The notes under the pieces were generated by a model. The model was not told the origin of the DNA and did not search any database. It worked only from the letters and a program-made list of their open reading frames with translations. Of a stretch of DNA of 64,000 nt, positions 59,601 to 64,000 are shown piece after piece. Origin of the DNA: Eublepharis macularius (Eukaryota > Chordata > Lepidosauria > Squamata > Eublepharidae). The position numbers and the translations under genes are program-made. The DNA is taken from positions 61,953,766 through 62,017,765 of the forward strand of contig NC_072801.1 in NCBI RefSeq assembly GCF_028583425.1, written 5' to 3'. Within the stretch, counting starts at the first letter, position 1. Every line of letters begins with the position of its first letter.

Positions 59601-60799
59601 TCGTCCCTGCCCTAGACCACCAGGGAACCAGGAGTCCCATTTCCAAGCCCTCTCACTCGCACACTTACCCTGGGGCCCAACATTAAGGCAATCTTGGGAT
59701 AGATCCTACCTGCTTTTTCATTTGATCTTGCCAATTCCCTTCTTCTTCACTGTAGCCCCTGTCCTGCATGGCTTCCAAAATCCCAAACATGGCCTTTTGG
59801 GTAGTCAAAAGGGGCTCCTTCTTCCCCTCCTTTTGCTAGAGGCAAAGCCAGTTGTATCCAAACCACTATTTGAATAATATACAAATCAATGCCCTGATTT
59901 TGCAAACAGAATGTGCTAGATGTATTTAATTTAGAGGCAGCAATGGATGAGAGGAACAAAGAAAGGTCTTGGCACTTGACAGTTCCCTGTGGCACAAGGA
60001 AAGCCCTCTTTTTGCCATCAGATCTGCTTCTTGTTTTCAGGAGAGCAGCACAAAACACACAGGTGGGAAATCGGGTGGACTTTTTAACAGGAGTGCCTTT
60101 CCTCCTCCATCCCCTCCAAATTTGAAATCTGTTTAGTTGTGGGGCATGCTGATCCACCCCAGAGAGGTTGCTCCAGTCCCAGTGACTATGTTTCTTCATA
60201 ATGCTGCACATGTGCATATATTATGCGCAGTATCTTGAAGAAACATGATGGTCAGAAATGGGTATCAGCAGCTACCAGGAGAAGCAGAGACAGGTGTGGT
60301 GAACAATGGAAATGCAAGACAAAAGGAAAGAAGTTGGGTGGGCCTAGTGTGGTCTCCTAGCCACTTACTGATGGACAACCGTGAGGCATCTTCACTTGAC
60401 CCTTCATTGGTATACATTTGCTTAGGGTATAACCTGGTTTTAGACTCCTGTATTGTGACGAGATTTTTAGGGCAATGTGCCTAATGTTCCATTGCAGCTT
60501 CTTTCCTGAGCAATCCCCATGGTAGATTTGGAAACGATCCCCAAAGCTGTTGGTGATGGTGCAAAGATTTCTGACATGTACATTCCTTTCACTTTCATGT
60601 AGCTATAAGCAGCACTTGCAAACTGATGCCCTTTGCAGCACTGCATTGAGTTGGAGGACCTACTCTTTCCCTGCCTCTTCTGTGCCTTGCCCTGCTGCCT
60701 ACTTCCCCCAAAGTTACACACACACCTTCTCACAGAAGCGGGAACTGCATAATTTGCACATTCCAGTTTCAAGTCAAGAGGCAACCATCCAAGCTCTAG
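56602..60799. other. Downstream intergenic; possible conserved element 57280-57450
   Basis: No gene recognised. 57290-57440 (AGCGGCTGCTGGCTCAGCAA, AATATAGGGTAATTGCC) stands out as non-repetitive. Poly-G/C tracts at 57489 and 58303. Confidence 0.3.
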
Positions 60800-60915
60800 A
60801 CAATTATTTATTAATGTCATTTGGAACGGATTTTTTCGTGTGTGGAACAAAAAATCCACCTCAAATGATTGATAAAGTGCATTGAAAGTGCATTATCCAA
60901 CGTGTGCAGAATCAT
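60800..60915. repeat. Probable MITE remnant
   Basis: Text such as AAAGTGCATTGAAAGTGCAT and GGAACAAAAAATCCACCTC looks like a half of a fold-back element; the other arm is not evident. Confidence 0.3.
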
Positions 60916-60944
60916 CCATAGTGTGAAATTAGTACAATCAGTAT

Positions 60945-61640
60945 CAGGAGTCGGACATTTCCGTACAGTATCAAGAATATTTCCATAAACAATGTCAGGA
61001 TTTTACAAAGATACAGCATTAGCAAGGATCCAATACAAAGCTGAAGAACAGAACATAATCAATTCTAGGACTGACATTAGATAACAAGAAGCACAGATAG
61101 TATATAGGAGTACATATTCAAAGCAACAAGTAATATGCAAGGCAACATAGTGGTGAAGTCTATGGTCATTAGAGACCCCCTCCCTACAATACTTCCCTCC
61201 TATTTGAGTAAAAAGCCTTTTTGAATAATTCGGTTTTGCATCATTTGCAGAAAGCCAGGAGAGTGGGGGCTCTCCTGACCTCCTCAGACAGTCCGTTCCA
61301 CAGGGTAGGGGCCACCACAGAGAAAGCCCGTGTGTGGGCTGTTGTTGATTTCGCCCTTGTGCAGGCTGGCACATGCAAGAGACCCTGTTCAGATGAGCGA
61401 AGCTGTCGTGGAGGAACATAGGGAGGGAGGCAGTCCCGCAGGTATGCTGGGCCAAGGCCATGAAGAGCTTCGTATGTAACCAATACTTTGAATTGAGCAC
61501 AGTAACTGATAGGTAGCCAATGGCGTGACTGTAGGATGGGAGTGATGTTCATGCTCCTGCTCACTCCTGCTAACAGTCGGGCTGCAGCATTTTGCACCAA
61601 TTGGAGCCCCCTAGTTAACTTAGATGGAAGATCAATATAT
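60945..61640 (-). mobile_element. L2/CR1-like LINE, 3' part of ORF2
   Basis: The - strand reads an open frame of 119 aa with RHWLPISYCAQFKVLVTYEA, LHGLGPAYLRDCLPPY, RAFSVVAPTLWNGLSEEV, the classic C-terminal segment of L2/CR1-type ORF2, and then a premature stop (after AFCK) before an apparent continuation TELFKKAFYS. The 3' region at 60945-61200 resembles 21467-21790. Truncated and inactive. Confidence 0.8.
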
Positions 61641-64000
61641 AGTGCATTACACTAGTTACTAATTGCTCAGAAGGCACTGCTGGTCCCTCACAGGCTTGGC
61701 CCCCAAGGGTAGGGGAAGGCCCCTGGGCACGGCAGGGGCCTTTAAAACGCTGAGTACAGACCAGCCCTGACTCCCAGCTCAGAAGGGAGCTGAGGTAGGG
61801 GAAAGGATGCGGGAATGGGTGGTGCTCAACCCACACTCCTCTCCGTTCGAGGCCAAGGGGAGGCACTTCAGCCAAACTGGACCCCGCTATGTGCCAGCTG
61901 GTGCCTGGGACTCTACACAGTTGAAACTGACACACACCAATAATCAAACGGCATCATCAAATCAAATTACATCATCAAAATAGTAATAAACATATCTGAA
62001 ATCATCTTTGGATTTCCGAGCAATGTCATGGTTTTCTCCCTCATTGTGTACACCCTGGGATTGCCAAACTAGACCCCCAAGCCCCCTTCAATTTGCAAAG
62101 AATGCAGGAATCCTTCCTGCCCTGACCCACTGGTATGTTGTGGTTCCGAGCATACCTTTTCCCTTTAAACCATCCTTCTGACTGTATCCCAGAGAATATG
62201 GGGTATTGCCACCCACTCCCCGGAGCTCTGCCACTTAGGCTTCTCCTCCTGACCCCCATCTGTCCCGTATTCCTGTACTGCTACTGCCCTCCCCACCTCC
62301 ACCCCCAGCTCCCAACAGTCCTGGCTTACTGGGTGCCCTGAGTTCTAACAAGTTCTCTTACTTTCTCACCCTGTCAGTGGATTTTCACTCCTTCCTTCAG
62401 ATTTAATGAACACCTCCGAGCAGCAACTGACAGGTAATTTAGTTTTGCCCTCCGCAATGTCAGGACTGGGGCCAGGATCTGAGACCTTGGGTCGCCTGTC
62501 GGGTAACCCAAAGTCCCCTTTGCAGGCTTTAGAGGCATCCCTGTACAAGCTTAGGATCCATGCACAAACAAGGGGTCGCCTCCCCCACTTCCCAAAGGCA
62601 GCTGCATTTCTCCATGAAGTCTGGCAACGGATCTTCTTCGTTTTGGTTTTGTGCTAGGACTCTGCCTGCTTTCATCCTTTTTGACCTCAGCTGTCATAGA
62701 GCCTCTCTGTCGCTGTAAGAGAGAAAAAGTCTTCCAAGCTCCTATCCCTTGAAGGTCTGGCCTGGAAGCACCAGATGCAGAAAGGGCCAGGGATGGTTGT
62801 TGGGGGCTTTGGGCGTGGCAGGACCAAGGCCACGATGTATTGTGTGGATATAGAGGTCCAGGGCTTGTGGCTGGGCCTGTCACTTCCATTCAGGCTCAGA
62901 TGACCGAATTGCAGAATCGTCAAAGGTGAGTCTGTGTCTGTGGTCAGTGGGTCTGCACTTTTCTCTCTTTTTTTTCTGTGTTCAAGAGCTCAAATTTTTC
63001 CTTGGTAGGGACATTCATAAGATCACCTCATTTTTTTTTATTCCATAAAAGCCCATCTGGACTCACTGGTCTGGGTTGTGTTTTCACATCCACAAATACG
63101 GAATGGAGCTGCCACTCAACGCTTTGCGGCTGATTCGCCAAAATCACTTGAGTGCATGGCCACGTTGCCCAAGTGCCATTTAGCAGCTCCCCAGGACATT
63201 CTATTCCACCTACCATCTCAGAAACACACTCTCCACAGAGCCAGAACAAGGTTGATTTTCAGACACAAAAGGTGCCGCCACTCAGGCTTGTCTGGTATGA
63301 AATCTCTTGTGCCAGATCCCAGCTTGCTCAGTGTGGTTTGCAAGTGGTGAGGAACATGCACTTGGTACGTGCACAGGGACTCCTTAGAATTACCTATGCT
63401 AGAACAGGAGCTCAAACACACCTTGCATTTTGCAGAATCCTGGGAAGGCAGCCCAAGCCTCTGTTGCTGCTCACACTGGAGAGAAGGGGACGGATTTTGC
63501 ACTTCTCCCTCGCAGGGGGAATGAGCCAACAGGCAGAGCCAACACCACTGTCCTTTCTGCCCTGGCACAACCCCCCCCCCCCCGCCAACTCTGTATGATC
63601 AAAGTGAGTGAATAACTGCTGCATAGTGCTAATGCCGAAGGCTGCAACAATATGCCAAGGCCTAAAATATCTTGAAACAGAAACATACTTGAAAGCAACA
63701 TTTTCTAAGATCCCCTTAAAAATGAACATTTGCTGTATAAAGATGGAAAAAAACAATAACATCTTGAAAGTGACAAAGGGTAGACCAGGAAGAGCTTAGA
63801 CATGGGGGAAGAGGGGGGAAAGGCTCTGGTGCAGAGCCCTGGGGTGTGGGGGGGGGGAGGTAAAAGGTGCTGAATTTCACATTAATTTCATGCCACCTGC
63901 CACATCTTTGGTTGATTATGAGGTCTCTCATTCACTTATATTATATAACATACATACAGTGAGGGCCCACAAAGAAGGAACTATGAAGGGGAGGAAGGTT
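61641..64000. other. Downstream intergenic, no gene recognised
   Basis: No exon recognised. Poly-C at 63571-63582 and poly-G near 63849. A 33-base AG...GTGAGT-bounded stretch at 62893-62925 was considered and not accepted. Confidence 0.4.

Noticed and set aside
61241-61600. A 119-aa minus-strand frame that looks like a protein gene
   Set aside because: It is the C-terminal part of an L2/CR1-type LINE ORF2 with a premature end.
62893-62925. A 33-base stretch bounded by CAG and GTGAGT reading AQMTELQNRQR, possible microexon
   Set aside because: Weak pyrimidine tract, no flanking exon recognised and no protein family match; chance is likely.
48358-64000. Expected mammalian neighbours (KDELR1, GRWD1, KCNJ14)
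   Set aside because: No exon of these could be recognised in either flank; they may lie outside the window.

Overview
The window is vertebrate nuclear DNA, almost certainly from a squamate reptile (lizard or snake). The evidence is one intron-rich neuronal gene plus a repeat set typical of squamates: Sauria-type tRNA SINEs with a BovB-like tail, 5S-rRNA-derived SINEs, L2/CR1-like and L1-like LINE pieces, hAT and Harbinger-like MITEs, long palindromic repeats and a Helitron. The species cannot be told from the sequence.

The only gene I can support is GRIN2D, the NMDA receptor subunit GluN2D, on the + strand from 12552 to 47176. All 12 coding exons can be placed with GT/AG borders and matching phases. 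Joined, they encode 1328 residues (human GluN2D is about 1336) without a frameshift or internal stop. The exons cover signal peptide and amino-terminal domain (exons 1-3), S1 half of the glutamate-binding domain (4-6), M1 (7), pore loop and M3 (8), S2 (9-11), M4 (11) and a 480-residue cytoplasmic tail ending in the PDZ ligand ESEV (12). Introns 8, 9 and 10 are long (about 8.9, 6.0 and 6.1 kb) and hold most of the transposons.

Layout: 1-12528 is upstream sequence with repeats and no recognised coding exon, ending in a splice acceptor that implies at least one non-coding 5' exon further upstream. 12529-47176 is GRIN2D. 47177-48357 is the probable 3' UTR. 48358-64000 is intergenic, with MITEs, a hAT element and an L2/CR1-like LINE fragment; no neighbouring gene was recognised.

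Notable points: a 388-bp GC-rich hAT-type element in intron 10 with a perfect 8-bp target duplication, carrying two consensus CRE sites as an inverted pair; a complete-looking 1285-bp non-autonomous Helitron in the same intron whose body is a ~50-bp minisatellite of about 20 units; six copies of one hAT MITE family, five with perfect 8-bp duplications; two Harbinger-like MITEs inserted exactly head-to-tail; a triple nested insertion; a motif shared by 5S-derived and tRNA-derived SINEs; and receptor-level changes (a shortened S1 segment in exon 4 and an unusual alanine in the glutamate-binding loop). Comparisons with mammalian proteins and repeat families are from memory and were not run as searches.
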